NCBI GenBank assembly: GCA_040357565.1
Contig: JBDODJ010000112.1
DNA from: Cercozoa sp. M6MM
Lineage: Eukaryota > Endomyxa: Ascetosporea
Reading direction: 5' to 3' (one strand)
DNA length: 37,264 nt
The position numbers and the translations under genes were made by a program. The notes below the pieces were generated by a model, which was given only the letters and a program-made list of their open reading frames with translations, was not told where the DNA came from and made no database searches. Positions 22,480-35,867 of this stretch are shown here, in pieces (the stretch's first letter is position 1; every line of letters begins with the position of its first letter).

Positions 22480-23430
22480 GAAGGGGTGACACAAGCGCGT
22501 GCGTGTACGCACAGTAAGGAAACGTACCAGAATGCATGTGAGCGAAACTAGCAGCGCCCGATTCTTTGAGACTGTCGTCGGTCTCGGCATAGTCGCAACC
22601 GTGTCTACAGAGGCTGATATCTATTTGAGGAGACGTACAAATTCCGTACTGGATAAGAGTGGCCGTGATTTGCCGAGCACTTTCGTCGGCGAGAACAGTC
22701 GTCGTACTGAGCGTCGCCTGCAACACTCGGACAGAGACAGAATGGCACGAAGGATACAGTACGGCAGAACAGGAAAAACAAAGCACATTCACTGAGGATT
22801 CCGGCGTTCGTTTCGGGAACAGTCTACAAACAGTGAATCAACTCGTATCCAAACCAGAAGAGTCAAAGCACACGGTACGCAGAAGCTGGCACAGTGTCGT
22901 GGGTGCGGATCTGTTTGTGGGTGCTGACATGAGAGGCATATGCGGAACGTGAGGGAACAAAACGGAAGACAGAAGATCAGGAACAGAGAGGGTACACAAA
23001 GAGGTCAATAGTGTCGACATTGCCAAGGTCGAGGAGAGAGTCGTCGGCATACTTTTGCTTCCACGCAGCACTGGTTTCATAGGAAACGCCCAGGTTGCGC
23101 CAACGCATCAAGTAGGCGAACTCTAGCAATGCCTGTGCCCGAAGGTAAGCTGAACAGGCATGAGAAGTCGAGAGCTACAATCACCTCAGCATCGCCCTGG
23201 AGACTGCCTTCCGCCCGGTACAGCAGCGGGAACTATGATACGTATCATTGTTAACTAAACAAAGGCAAAAGTGTGCCCTGTCGTACCGTTGTTGTGTTTG
23301 GAATTTCGTCGACGTACTCACTGGCGTCTTCGTGCTTTGCGCCTCCCTTTGCCAACATCAAGAAAACCCTTAAAAATAAGTACCACGGTAACAACAAACA
23401 CACCACAGTGAGCATTGGGATGCGCCACAT
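16721..23430 (-). CDS. Long multi-pass membrane protein, unknown family
   Basis: Start ATG at 23430 (MWRIPMLTVVCLLLPWYLF: signal anchor). A soluble region follows (LEFAYLMRWRNLGVSYET and LGNVDTIDLFVTHKQIRTH, about 23130-22890; Cys/His stretch DDCSRRRKCSANHGH, about 22720; HWPHWKRRCPKTHF, about 22440 onward; FLYYAHLDQRKLTKWPYLF, about 22060; LATLALSELAWFRAE, about 21720). Exon 21502-21435 joins to a Cys-bearing exon (SCGIRHCFGG, about 21190); later LRARFLEAMHMRVSEAP (about 20220). Hydrophobic segments: FSLRVAIVLLNGVVLLM (about 20040), CLGCALISVLLSLLFF (about 19760), ILILL/AVTVWIIAL (about 18390 and 18290), VLQVLLVGGAFVNVA (about 17890), LVVALGTMLAGGAHMLAVL (about 17470), MVIASITSLACALLICV (about 17290). 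A helical charged loop precedes one (GELEEVRDLGQ, RRRWWQRR, about 18520-18410). The Ser/Arg-rich tail ends RRPPALQL, stop 16721-16723. Joined exons keep phase at most junctions I tested. A stop at 21540 is bypassed by a 52-base intron (donor after 21555), so a split into two genes is possible. No family recognised. Confidence 0.6.
17541..17646. repeat. (GT)n microsatellite with 10-N gap
   Basis: GT run broken by an assembly gap at 17590-17599. Lies in the intron between the basic exon (ALAKKDNSRSGRRRA) and the hydrophobic exon beginning MSHAWLVV of the long membrane protein gene. True length unknown. Confidence 0.95.
18356..18381. repeat. (CTGA)n tetranucleotide repeat
   Basis: About six copies of CTGA in tandem. 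On the coding (minus) strand this is (TCAG)n, right after the donor of the intron that separates ILILL from AVTVWIIAL, so each unit carries an AG and could act as a cryptic acceptor. Confidence 0.9.
19908..19948. repeat. (CA)n microsatellite
   Basis: Slightly impure CA run; coding strand (GT)n, in the intron upstream of the exon TCLFWPWLKDMRD of the long membrane protein gene. Confidence 0.9.
20096..20150. repeat. (CA)n microsatellite
   Basis: CA run with a few CG interruptions, in the intron preceding the exon SLLAQFAETSFSLRV of the long membrane protein gene. Confidence 0.9.
20831..20917. repeat. (CA)n microsatellite
   Basis: CA run with CACG and CAAACG interruptions, coding strand (GT)n, in the intron between exons reading VAENHRTTILK and EPEFITRNRRISAAI. 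Confidence 0.9.
21299..21425. repeat. AT-rich (TA)n tract
   Basis: Long alternating TATATA sequence with short CA interruptions, filling most of the intron between the exon at 21502-21435 and the Cys-bearing exon near 21290-21140. Confidence 0.9.
21851..21954. repeat. (CA)n microsatellite with 10-N gap
   Basis: Pure CA run broken by N at 21898-21907. Intronic in the long membrane protein gene (acceptor GTGTCAG on the minus strand at about 21848). True length unknown. Confidence 0.95.
22374..22477. repeat. (CA)n microsatellite with 10-N gap
   Basis: Pure CA run broken by N at 22421-22430. Intronic in the long membrane protein gene, immediately upstream (coding sense) of the HWPHWKRRC exon, whose acceptor is GTGTGCAG. 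True length unknown. Confidence 0.95.
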
Positions 23431-23614
23431 GTTCGAGCCGCGGGCAAGAGACTCAATGATCGGCCTATCCGCAAAAACACGAGTGCAGAGAATGGACGCA
23501 ATAAGGGCACAGTTTCAAATCGCATACCAAGGTCCGTCAGCCATCAGAATCCACGCGGCATCGGAACCACCGCGACAAAGCATCAAACTGTGTGCCCGGG
23601 CCAATATACAAAGA

Positions 23615-23694
<80 letters not shown>

Positions 23695-23962
23695 NNNNNN
23701 NNNNTGTGTGCGTGTGTGTGTGCGTGTGTGTGCGAGTGTGTGTGCGTGTGTTTGTGTGTGTGTATCTTTTGTGTGTGTATGTTTGTGTGTGTGCGTGTGT
23801 ATCTTTTGTGTGTGTGTGTGTATCTTTTGTGTGTGTATGTTTGTGTGTGTGGTTGTCAACAGTGGCGATTCGGCAAATCTTCTAGTGGCGCGGATTACAT
23901 GTAGCGCTCTCTCTTTTGGCAGTGCTGTTGCAGGAATTGTGCAAATGACCGACCATTCGCAG
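23431..23962. promoter_or_regulatory. Divergent 5' region between two unknown genes
   Basis: Separates the leftward long membrane protein gene (start 23430) from the rightward beta-rich gene, so it should contain both promoters and the first exon or exons of the latter. It includes a GT-rich repeat with a gap. An ATG at about 23614 followed directly by a GT donor could open the rightward gene, but the phase does not carry through to the exon at 23963, so I leave the start open. Confidence 0.4.
23619..23850. repeat. (GT)n / GT-rich microsatellite with 10-N gap
   Basis: Pure GT run to 23694, N at 23695-23704, then GT interrupted by GC, and three copies of a longer TATCTTTTGTGTGTGT-like unit from about 23762. 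Probably the first intron of the rightward gene. True length unknown. Confidence 0.95.
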
Positions 23963-26900
23963 TGTGAGGCCCTCGTACGCGCCGGAGCTGGTACTCGCAG
24001 CGTCAGTGCCGCTAAAGTACGAGTCTGGCATTGCTCCTTTGAGCATCCCACTGACTATCGAGTCTTCGGCTTACGCTGGTCGTCCCATTCGTGGTCAAGT
24101 GACCGATGGTGTGGGCCGCATTATTGCTCGTGGCTTCAACTCAATCCAAGACACGTCCTACACAGATGGGTAATTTACTCCTTTTTAAAACGAAAGCCTC
24201 TCCATCGTTCGGACCACAATGCACTTTTAATGCATAGCTTCGTGTTCAAATTGGCGTACACGACGCTCGGTCAGAATTACGATATGGTATGGCGATTCGA
24301 AGTTTACAGCTTTAACATCTTGGAATTTGTTTTGGGATCCAACTTCTTGGGTGTTGCCCAGGTGCCGGTCAATGTGACCGACCCGATTCTTGGAGACGTG
24401 TTCGAAACGATGCATCTCGTCAAGACAACGACAGAAGAGCCAATTTGGCTTCGCTTAGTCGAGCAACCGATGGCGTTGACCATGCCTGTAACATTCCGAG
24501 AGATTCGTGCTGGTGTACACTATGAAATGCATGTATGAGTGTACTGCAGCCTCCAATCCTCGGCGGCGTGCTCAGTCTTTCGGTCATTGGCTCTTTGACC
24601 GGTATTGATTTAGTAGCAATCATTTCATTTCCAATGAGTAAAGTTTATGGGCGCTACCGTTTTAGGAACGTCCCAAATAATCCATCTGACGGCTGATCAA
24701 ATTGAAACCGAAGGCCTTTCGGTAATTGGGGTTGTGTTTGCTTGCAGTCGCTATGTTTTTGGCACTAGTTGCATACTGACAGTCTGTCCCCTTCAATCTG
24801 CTTCCAGCGAGCAATGTGGTGATGGATACACCAACGCTGGACTTCCAAATAACCTCTCATCGCGAAGGTACTCATATATGCAACCTTCTCAGTGATATTT
24901 CGATGCAAGATATTTTAATGCGTCAATATGCGTATCGGTGCATACTTTACCTGTTGTTTGCAGGTGTAATCCACACGAAGCTAGAGCGCAACAACCAAGG
25001 CAGTGGCGATGCTGCGTCCGTGCCTATTCTCGCCAGCATTGAGGTGCTGAATATTCGGCAGCAGTCCATTTGTGCAATCGTGTGTATGCGAGTATTATAA
25101 CTCCTGTGTGTTACAGTGGCCAGACCTCACTGTCACTACCGCCTTGTTGTCTGGATCAACAATGCAGCATGTGAAGATACTGGGCACCCCGGATACACTC
25201 GATATCAATGTTCGCTTTCGACGATGCGATATGTACCTTAGCATTAGGTTTACATCACAACATGCCAGTATGTTTACGTGTGTTGCATAGCGGCATGGCC
25301 GGATTAGCGCAGAACTCGGTTGTGGGTATCGATGGTCAGACCGAGATGGATGCCGTGGACCCAACTCTGCTCATGCACATGTACGAAATTTTGTACAGCC
25401 GCACCTAGCTCGCCTGGCAATGGGATTTTATTGAGTAGGAAGCGAGCACCCACATCGCGACCCAATCAGCACCTGTGCCTTTCATTCACGCCTCTCATTA
25501 GATTTTTTGTTTGATGATCTGGCATGTTCGGTTGTACGCAGCTACAAATTTGTGCTGAATGCTGCGAGCGACTCGGATCCAAACTCTGACGGGTAGCACA
25601 CCTTGGTTCGCTACATTGAGCGTGCATGTTTTTGTTGGACAGACTAGCAAGTATCGTCACAGGTGAGGGCCGATATCAGCCTATTGCAGGGTACTTCCGA
25701 CCAAGATTCGAATGTAGACATTTTCCACTGGTCCTAAACTGTGCATTGCATTGTGTTTCTCACGCAGTCTGATCACCGCGCTCTCGGACACGGCGTATTT
25801 TTTTCTGTGGTACCGAATGATACAGTTTATCATGTGCTTTTGCAGTCCGACCGGCAACACGAACGGAATGCTCAACACGGCCTTTGGCGTGCAGGTACGT
25901 GGCAGTCTCTGGTTGTGCGAGAGTTTTGTAGTTGAACTTGCACACGCAGAGCATGAGTGGTGCTGGTCACACCTTCATTCTCGGCGGAATGGGTCTGCAA
26001 GCAAGTACGTTCTTGCAAATCGATACAGTACTGCTCTCATGATGATTGGTGTCTTGTTCGGTAGCCGACTCGTTGAGTGATGACAAGTTGGTGACGTCGC
26101 CGCTGCATGCTAAGACGCGCGCCGGCTCGCCTCGACTCGAGCCGCTTTCCTTCACTGGTACTGTTGTGCCGTGCACCAGTGTGGATTTCCTTGTGGTTGC
26201 TCCTCCACGTATTGCCATGCAGCAACGAACTTCGGCACCTTTATCCCGCAAAGTGTTCAATACGTCAGTGCTCGCATGTCGCTGAAGGTAAATCTAGCGA
26301 TGGATTCCTGTTGTAACTGACGAGTCTATATTGCGCAGCCGACTGTGGATTCAAACAAGTTTGCCTTGTGCTCGCAACTCCTTGCTGTACCCTGTGTTAA
26401 TTCTCGAAAATAAACCTGTTAGGCTGTGGACTGGGTCACATGTTGCAGACAGCCAACAACGCTGCTTGTCTCAAGACCGACGTGGCACCTGATCTCCTGT
26501 TTTCAGCAATGTCACCGGATGATGCTACAGGCGTACTCTCAGTTGTTTCTGTTTGTGCACTACAGTTCCGACACAACACACCAAATTTGTCTTCAGATCA
26601 TGTTAATTGGTCGTCCCATGCCTTTCGCTCCTGGTACTATGTGTGATGCATCCACGCTCGCTTACTTTCAGTGCTCTTAGTGCTGCTGTCGGCAAGATAT
26701 GACGGTTTGAAGTTGATCTCAACGCGTTTTTCCGACTCTACTGGACGTCCTATAACGCCAATCGTGTGTTCGTCTTTCTCTGTCGACACAAGTGCATACC
26801 AAATTCTTGTGCAGGTTGAAGGAGGCCCGGTGAACGCAGTGTACTCCTACAACGTCAAGCACGAGTTTGTGGTTCAGGTGGGTTTGTGTATGGAGGTGTA

Positions 26901-28822
26901 GTAGGTTGATTATTCTATCCCTCTGTGTGTCATCAGTACGCACGGCAGTTTCCGCACGATCAGCCTCTCTTCTTTACCGATTCACGTTCCGATTCGTAAA
27001 TTGACTGTTGAGACAAATGGCTCTGGCACTGCGAATGTTCACGTTGATTTCTGCAGGAACTGGGCAACGCCTGTTGTGCGCATCCGCTGGGTCGCAGATC
27101 CGTTGGCTTTCGTGTGCGCCAACTGGGACGATTTCGCGCAGTCTGTAATTGTTCTAAAACTGCATTTGCATGTGCTCAGTGTGTATTTCGCATACGTATA
27201 TGTATGAGTGTTCCTCTCAGTGGAGTCTCGTGTTGATGCGTGGCGAGGATGACGACATGGACATCTTTGACAAGGTGCGCATTCCCAACGATAACTGTGC
27301 CAACGTGCACTGAGTTGTTGTGCATAGATGGTGTGCGGTTGGCGTATGCAAAATCGTGCTAGCTTCGGCAAAGAGGTAACTCTCTGTTCTCCTGACGTGA
27401 GTATTTGCCGGATCAGTTTCGTCATATTCGACAGAGCGAATTCCACGGTGTCAATATGCGCACTGGAAAAAAGGTTGACCTTCGCCTGATTGTCGACTCA
27501 AATCCGTACGCCTTCCTCCCCTCCTCTATCCCCCGAAGAGGGTCAAGTGTCTTGATTCCTCTGGGCTCCGCAGTTTCAAGGTTGCTGCGGTGCCATCGGC
27601 GAGTTCGAATAACCAGAACAGAATGGTGCTTTCCATATTTAACGATGCTCGCCTTTTAACTGTCTTTGGTGTCTGAAAGATCAAACTTCGCTTTCGCATG
27701 CGCGAAGCCGACTCTATCCGTGCGTTGTGTTCTTTACTGTACCCGTTTGTTTCACTGACTAAAACTTGCGTCTTTCTTTTCAGAGGCCAGACGGCAGATT
27801 ACTGCAGGTACTCCGATAGTTTTTTAGGTTGGGTCTAGTATTTATGAACGTGGCAGCTGCGGCTGATTCGACGACGATGACTCGTGCCGACATTGCACAC
27901 GCTGACTTGTTCTACATGTCGGTGGCTGAGTATGTTTTACTTTTGGACTCTGTGGTTGCCCAAATATGTGTAAATCATTGTCGTAGATCGCCTCTGCTAA
28001 ACGATCTCGTGACGCATGGCCTGGTACCCTGAGCTTTTTGTGCTCGTTGGTTAATGGGGACAATCATGCAACGCGTAGGGCATCCGAAGTGGACGATCGG
28101 CACAAAGCGAATTCCTCAATGTCGTATGGTTTTTTTAAATCTAGCAAAAATACAGTTCCATTGGTAAATGTGCGTAGGGCACGCGTGTGTCGTACAACTG
28201 GGATTCTGACTGCTGGAAGAACGGCAGCTGCAGCACCACTCAGCTCTCACTATACGAGGTGTTATTTTATTGTTGTTTCAGTTTAAGCTGTACCTGACCT
28301 CACTGTGTTAATCTCAGAGACTACCCTCGGGCGCTCCGACGTCAACGTTGGACAAATACGAAGCGCTCGCAAACCAAGGCGCAACTTTCGCGCATCAACC
28401 CTTCGCCCATACGTCGAATGTGATCAAGGACTTCTCTCAGGTATCAGATTGTTTTGTTCGCCCCTGGAATGCATATGAGCTTCTATGTTGCTTCGCAGTT
28501 CTCGTCGACTGGAATGTGGCTGCTAAACAGTGATGATAACCTGAATGGCGTCGAGCCTGACTACATTCGCGTACATGGTATGATGCCATCTGTGTTCACG
28601 CAAAGGCGATTCAGTTATGTTGCTTTGTTTTGCTCAGGTGGCACGTCGGCTGTCCTGTTTGACAATGCAACGAACGTGCCCCACACCATCATTTACGGTT
28701 CCCTGAATACAGTCTTTCATGCTACGTGATGATTGGTATTCCTTCCTGTGTTACAGCTGCCTACTTTGACGACGGCTCGGTTCAATTCGCGCTGTCCGAT
28801 GAGCCCATGGTACGTCTTCCTT

Positions 28823-28867
<45 letters not shown>

Positions 28868-28967
28868 NNNNNNNNNNNNNNNNNNNNNNNNNNNNNNNNN
28901 NNNNNNNNNNNNNNNNNNNNNNNNNNNNNNNNNNNNNNNNNNNNNNNNNNNNNNNNNNNNNNNNNNN

Positions 28968-29011
<44 letters not shown>

Positions 29012-31605
29012 CCTCAATGATACAGCCAGTGCCGGAGCTGTTCTTTGCGCGTGTGCGTAGCAGCGAAAGGTGCGCCTGTATTTATTCATAAATGCCCATA
29101 TCTCACATGCAATCTTTTATGCATACGCGTGTACCGAAATATGTAGGCGCATCATGGAGGGAATGATGGCTGGGGTATTTACTCTGCGGTGCTGTTTTCA
29201 TCGGTGTTTTTCACTACCAATTCGTGTGAAATAGCTATTCGTCATGTTAGACGACGCATCGGATGTGTCTTGGAAGTTCAATATTCGGTAGGCTTAGTTG
29301 AAAGAAGTGATGTTTGAATCCCGAGTGTCATTGTTGTGCCCAGTGGCTATGACTCGAATGGCGATCGACTGTTCGACTTGAAGCACGTATGCTATGATCT
29401 GTGTCTGAAACTCCACCCCCGTTTCCCCCACTAAGTGAATAATATGTATCTTTTTACACGCAGGACAACACGACAATTGCCGACTTTAAGGCTGGTGTCG
29501 AACCAGTTTTTGACACTGCCAATCCCGTACATTTCGTCTTTCTTGATACGAGGGGAGATGAATATCTGTGATTGTAGAGCACGGGCTTGGAGCAACGAAC
29601 GGCGTTTCGTTCGATTTCGGCGTGTGCAGCCTGCTTGCTCATTGGTAGTCGCACCTCGTGCATGAGAGCGACACATACATTGTGTCAAAATACAGGTGAT
29701 GGCGTGGGCGCGCTATACTTGTCGCCGTCGTCGTATCTTCTTTCAGACCAAACCCACCACAAACTCACTGTGTATGCGCATGTTTGTGCAGTTTCGACAG
29801 CGAGTACACTCCTCGGGTCACGTTTAATGCTCCAGTGCACACGCCCTTCCTTGTAGCATACCTTGTGCTATCCCCGTGAGGATGTAACACGAAGTGATTG
29901 CGTTAGGCAACGTACAATCGAACGTTGAACACGACGGCTTTCCTAGCCTTTGTACCATGCTTGCACACACATGTTTCTTCCTCATGTATCGATATGTTTG
30001 TCGTGTGTCTTAGATGAACCAAACTACGGTGGTTTACCCGGGCCTGTTGTCTTCGACGTACGCTTACCTCAGCACATGTCATTTTGTTCCAACAACGCTT
30101 GAGCCTTGTGTAGTGCCGACCCTGCGCTCAAGATTCTTCGTTTCAGCACCACGATGCAAGCAGCTATCTTTGGGGTGCCTCTCTTCGGTGTACGATTTCT
30201 TCCAGGTGTCATATCGTGCATTTGTGCAGTTGGAACGTGCTCCCACACTGCGACCAAACAGCGATACCTGCGCAATCCCTGGACTCAACGACTACAACCC
30301 GGTTGCGCCGCTGTCGCGGCAGCAGCTTTCGCTTTGCACACAGTGTACTGCACAGTAGTTGTCTATGCAGATGGGGCCGTCTTTGTCTTATTTGCATAAT
30401 TCAGCGCTCGGCGACTCTCTGCGTCGTGTGCTGCCTTTCCAGATTGTGCGTTTCTTGCGTGTTCCATGTCTACTTCAGGTGTACTGTATGCGTTTTTGTG
30501 TGTACCAGAGAACGGGCATCCGCAACGACAACAGACTGCTCGGATTTGTACTGCTCGATAAGATGCACGTTGTGCGTGTGCGCGCGCGCTTGAGTTGAGT
30601 TTTGTTCAGGGCATGAGCAACGGCGCAACTGGCATGGAACTCGGCGTCCACACTGACACTGCATTGTATACGCTTGACTTTTGTCTTGACTGTCCCAGAA
30701 ATATTCCTCTTTGCCCTGTGCAGCTTGCAGCAAGAGATGACGACTTTTCGTGTGCTGGACTTTGACCTGGATGGCGTCGTTGCAGTCAAGCTGCCCCATG
30801 TACTCATGGAACCTGTTGTATTCCTGCGTCAGGAATGTCCCTGCCTGCGCAGCTCAAGCCGCAGTTCCTGCGGGTTCGTTCTGTCGACGACAGCGGCAAC
30901 TATGGTATGTGTTGCAACGGGCACCAAGCACGCACACCAGTGCATGTCTGCATCTTGGATGTGTATGAATAGCTGTCCACAACGACACTGCTAGATGGAA
31001 GCTGACAATGGATAGCGTACCATGTGTTCTGTGATCCCTGGCCTGGTACTTTGATGATGTACTCTACAACGTAGGACGCCTCACTCGCGACAAGGTTCTT
31101 CTTTCTCATGGCGCCAGGCACGAATTCGCCTGACTCGGGCTTTGCGATTTGCTTCGACTCCTCTCTCGCTCGTACCATCTGTCTTTTGCTTCGGTCTCTT
31201 GTAAATTACTCGTGTGTTCTTGTTGAATAGCTGACGTCGCTGACACCTTGGAGAAACGCCAGTGTCTGCAATGGTTTGTCAGTTTGTGTCGAGCCCGTTA
31301 CTCTCTGACGGTGAATGCTGCACAGGGGATCTGACAATCGCGTGTCATTCGCGTCGTACAATTCGGTAAATTGTTCATGCGCTCTGTTGCCGTGTCTAGC
31401 ACAGTGATTGTGAGCAGGCTCTGGGTTTCTTTGTCTCACCGTCGAGTGAACTTTACGTACTCCTCCTTTGTGCATTTGTTATCGTGTACGTGTTTGTTGA
31501 TGTCTCGTGTGTTGTGTGACCTGTGCAGAAGATGATGTGGCGCTTCGATGCTGCTTCCGCCGCGGCCGCTAGTGGTACGTTTCTCTTCTCGGATGCAGCA
31601 CCTGT

Positions 31606-31689
<84 letters not shown>

Positions 31690-33415
31690 TAAACAATGCG
31701 CTGAACTTGCAGTGCACACGGGCGTGCCGTTGTTCGGACTGCACTCGCGCGCTCTGATCCAGTCGATGGCACTGCCGACTCTCTTTGTCGATGCTTCCAA
31801 TGCTGCACAGGTACGTTTGTCTTGTGTGTCTCTCTCTCTCTTTCGTACTTACTGCAGAGATTCTTTTCCTGTGTGTTAGTACATGCCGCACAAGGCGCTG
31901 CCGCTGTCACTTCTGTCGACGCGCATGCGCTATTACGTCACTCCGAGTGCGTTGATCTATCTATATATGTATATATATTTATGTGTGTGTGCATGTGTGT
32001 GCGTGTCATGTACTTTACGCTGTGTCGTTGTAGACCTTGAACCCGTGGACTATCTCGTGGCCGACTGGTTTCGCTCGGCGAGCTGGCAGACGACGTTTTC
32101 GCCGGTGCAACATGCCGTGCCACAATCGGTGTGTTCGGTTCCTCTCGACCGTTCTTCTATTGCAAGATGTATCTACGTGTGCACCCAGGGACAAGAAGCA
32201 CTGGACGCACTTGACCTCAGTGTTGCTGTGGTCGGGACCGACCAGTCCATGCGCGCCTTGCGCGTGCTCAACAACGTGCCTTATCTCTGTCCAGTTATTG
32301 TACCACTTCCTTTGAGCGACGTTGTGCGCAGTTGTACCTGAGCGAGTTCCTGGCGGTCGAATACGACTTTGGCTTTGTCAAGAAGGGTACATCTTGTATC
32401 TGTCTGTATGTTGGATGCTGAAAGTCGTGTGTTGTATGCGACCGCAGTGTTGTTCGGTATCGCGCCAGAGTTTGTCGTTCCTGTGCCAGTCAATCCTGTC
32501 ACTGTACTCTCTTCTCTGCTCCTGCTCAGTTACTGCATTCTGCCGTGTATATGTGTGTGTTTGTTTGTGTTACTCCCTCAAAGGGCGCTCTGCCGACACA
32601 AGTGACAGTGACAGTGCGTGGCGGTAGACTGGCCTCGGATAGCGGCGGTCCCAGCGAGCGTACGGATTCCTGTTTTTATCGATCGGGTTGTTGTCGAAGG
32701 GGCGTTTGTGTTTGTGCAGCAACACGGACGTTCAGCAACATGTCTATTGCTGATTACGCGATCACAAATGTGCGTTTGAGTCGTTTGAATTTCCTGTTTT
32801 TGACTTGGTCACCTGGATGTGCTTCCAACAGCCGGCGTTCCGTCTGTCATTTGCTGCGGACTGCATCAAAGTATTAAAAAAAGCTCTGCTCTCTCTGCTC
32901 TGTTTTGTGTACCTGTTGACATATCCTCTGTCTGTACGTTCGCGTGTACAGTTTACGCTGGCCTCTGCGTCGAGTGCGAATGTTGCTACTTTTCCGTGCA
33001 CTGGTGCAGTGTTTCAGCTCCTTTTTGGCACGCACACGAATGCGCATGTTCAGATGAATTACCAACGTCACCGAACGACTTGGTCGAAGTCGTGTGCGGT
33101 GCTGGCTGGAACGATGGCAACAACGAGACGTTCGTAGCATGCGCTTGTCCATCCAGGGTGGTGAGGTTGATACGGACACTTGAGAGCATCTATATGTTTA
33201 GGTGTCGGAGATACTGCCTCCTGCCGACGAGTACGCGTCGGTGTACTCTGCGTTCTTCCAGCACCGTATGTTGTTTCTGCTTGAATTGGTAATGTCTGCT
33301 CGTACCCAGTATTTAACAGCCAACAAGGAGGGACCTTTCGGGAACTGGCGTTTCTCCAACATTACTACTTTGTATGTTGTCTGTGACTGTTGTTCCTGTT
33401 GTTCTATCACATAAA

Positions 33416-33455
<40 letters not shown>

Positions 33456-35814
33456 GCGCGCACACACACACGCACACACACACACACAACACGCACACAC
33501 ACACACACACACACGCGCACACACACACGCACACACACGCACACACACACACACAACATTTTCTGCAGCGGACCTGATACGCCAGTCGCTGCTGCCCTGA
33601 AATACGATGTCGGCTCCAATGTAGCACAATAGAGAATCGCCTGGTGTGATGTTTTGATCAATCAGAGATGTTATGCTTGGGCAGGGTTTCTGGCTGGAAC
33701 TGTCTACGGGACAAAGCCTTCCCCCACTTCAGTGTGTTGACCTATTTCTTGAGCCCTGTGCTTACTAATGCGTTGCTGTACAGAGTGACTGTTGCTGAAC
33801 GACGCAACGGCAGTGATCAGGTAAACATCTTCTATATGTCTGGGGTGGCCATAAAAAATCCTTATGACAAACACAGTTTGCTCGATGCAACGGCATTCAA
33901 CTCTTCCGATACTCTGGTATGCTCTTCGATAGGTTTATTTTATTTTATGCGACTGCATGCATTTGCACAGGCACCGATGCCGCCATCCTCCCGGACGATG
34001 CATCGTGTGTTGGCTTTGACTTTTGCTATCGACATTTTGCAGCTGCGACTTTGTGCAGGTGCGTGGACTGGCAGAAGGCGAAGCGTTTCGTGCTGACTGT
34101 ACACACCTCTTCTGTCCGCTTCTCTGGGCTCGCATGTCGTTGCTTACTTTATGTGTGGACGGTTAGTCGATTGCTGGTGACGGCCACAAGAGCCACGTCT
34201 TTGCAGCACCACCTGTCGTCTCTACCATGCAGGTGCCGCTCTTGCTGTCGCAGACGCAGTTCCAGCAGCGTGTCGCTTTGGAACGGGACTGGTCACCTCA
34301 GTGGTAAACTCTAACGTTTGTCAAGTAAATGGAGCTTACCCATCGCCGCAAGTACCGCTGTGTTGTGCTCTTGTAGGCGCGTGATGGCCAAGCCGTTTGA
34401 CTCGACCGAACCCCGTCCTGAGTGTTCGGTATTCCTGGATGATCATTATGCATTTGTCTGCTTTTGAAATCATTCTCCTCCCGCAGGCCCAACTAACACC
34501 GGACGCTGATCTTGCCGATGACAACCCGAGTATTCGTGTCTTGGGCATTGACTACGGTACCGTATATGTCTTCTTGTTAGTCGACATGTTGTGTCTCTTG
34601 TTATACTGCATGTTGGGTTGTTATGACTCACAGTCACCTCGAGCGCTTTCCTTACAACGAACCGCAGCGATCCGCGCACGCATGTTAACGTTGTGCCCAA
34701 CACGGCGAACCAGCCCGTTCTCTCCTTCCATCTGTACACGTGCGAGGCACCTACCAGCGTATCTTGTTCCATGCCACTGCCCCGTGTCTATAAGTATGTG
34801 TGTTGGCCTGTCTTCCAGATGCGTGCCTTCTTGAGTTTCTACTCGCAAACCAAAGTAATGCGTCTGTTATATATATATATATATATCGATTTATATATAG
34901 ATATATATATATATATATATATATATACTTGTGTGTGCACAGGGAGCTGTGTTGTCGGTCAAAACTGCTCGGGTATTTTTGCTGCCTTACGTACGATGTT
35001 TTCACTTCTCTCTCCATATAGCGCACCAACTTCACGTCAAGCGATCCATCTTCTGCATTCTTCATGACTCGTATGTTTCCCACAAGAAAATCATGACACA
35101 ACTGCACGGGTACAATCTGAGTGCGTTTCCTTTTCTTCTAATTAGCTTCGACGGTCGCGACTACCATCGACTCTGTTCCGTACGAGAAAGACCATGACGC
35201 ATGAGAGATGTATTGACGTTCAATGTGGTGTGATTTGTAGTCTTTGGGTGCTGGTGGAGGGTGCCGAAACTATCGATGACGTCACTCCTGGAAACTTTAC
35301 GCCGACATTGCCGTAATTCCATTGACGAACAGTTAAAAGTGGCCGGAACTCTTTGTGTGTAGTGCGGGAACTGACCAGCTTTACACTCAAGTTGTGCAAG
35401 AAACCACGGTACGAATACCTTCTCCGATGAAACGATTGAATCAAATGATGTGGCTGTCGTAGACACATCAAATCTTGCACCAGTTCGTCGTTGCTCGATC
35501 GTAAGTTTGTTCTCGTGGGTGGGAGATCTGTGTCCATCATGACAACATGTGATTTGATTCAGCAACACTCCGGAGGTTTCAAGTGCCTTCTACGACCCCG
35601 ATTTGAATGGGTGGAAGGTCGTGATCAACAACATATCGAGTGGCAACGCAACAGACATCCGCTCAATTGCCGCCTCTATCGACACGGTACGTTTCTTGAT
35701 AGATTGGTTCATCATCTCGTTATGTTTGCCAGTGTAGCTGTCGGTTCGAGTGGATTGGCCAAAGAGTCTGTCGGAGTTTGTGGCAGGGTACCGACTCACC
35801 TACGCATGCCCAGT

Positions 35815-35867
<53 letters not shown>

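Noticed and set aside
16721..23430. Identification as polycystin, IP3/ryanodine receptor, CLPTM1-type or Piezo channel
   Set aside because: Individual hydrophobic stretches looked suggestive, but none of the family signatures or domain orders could be found.
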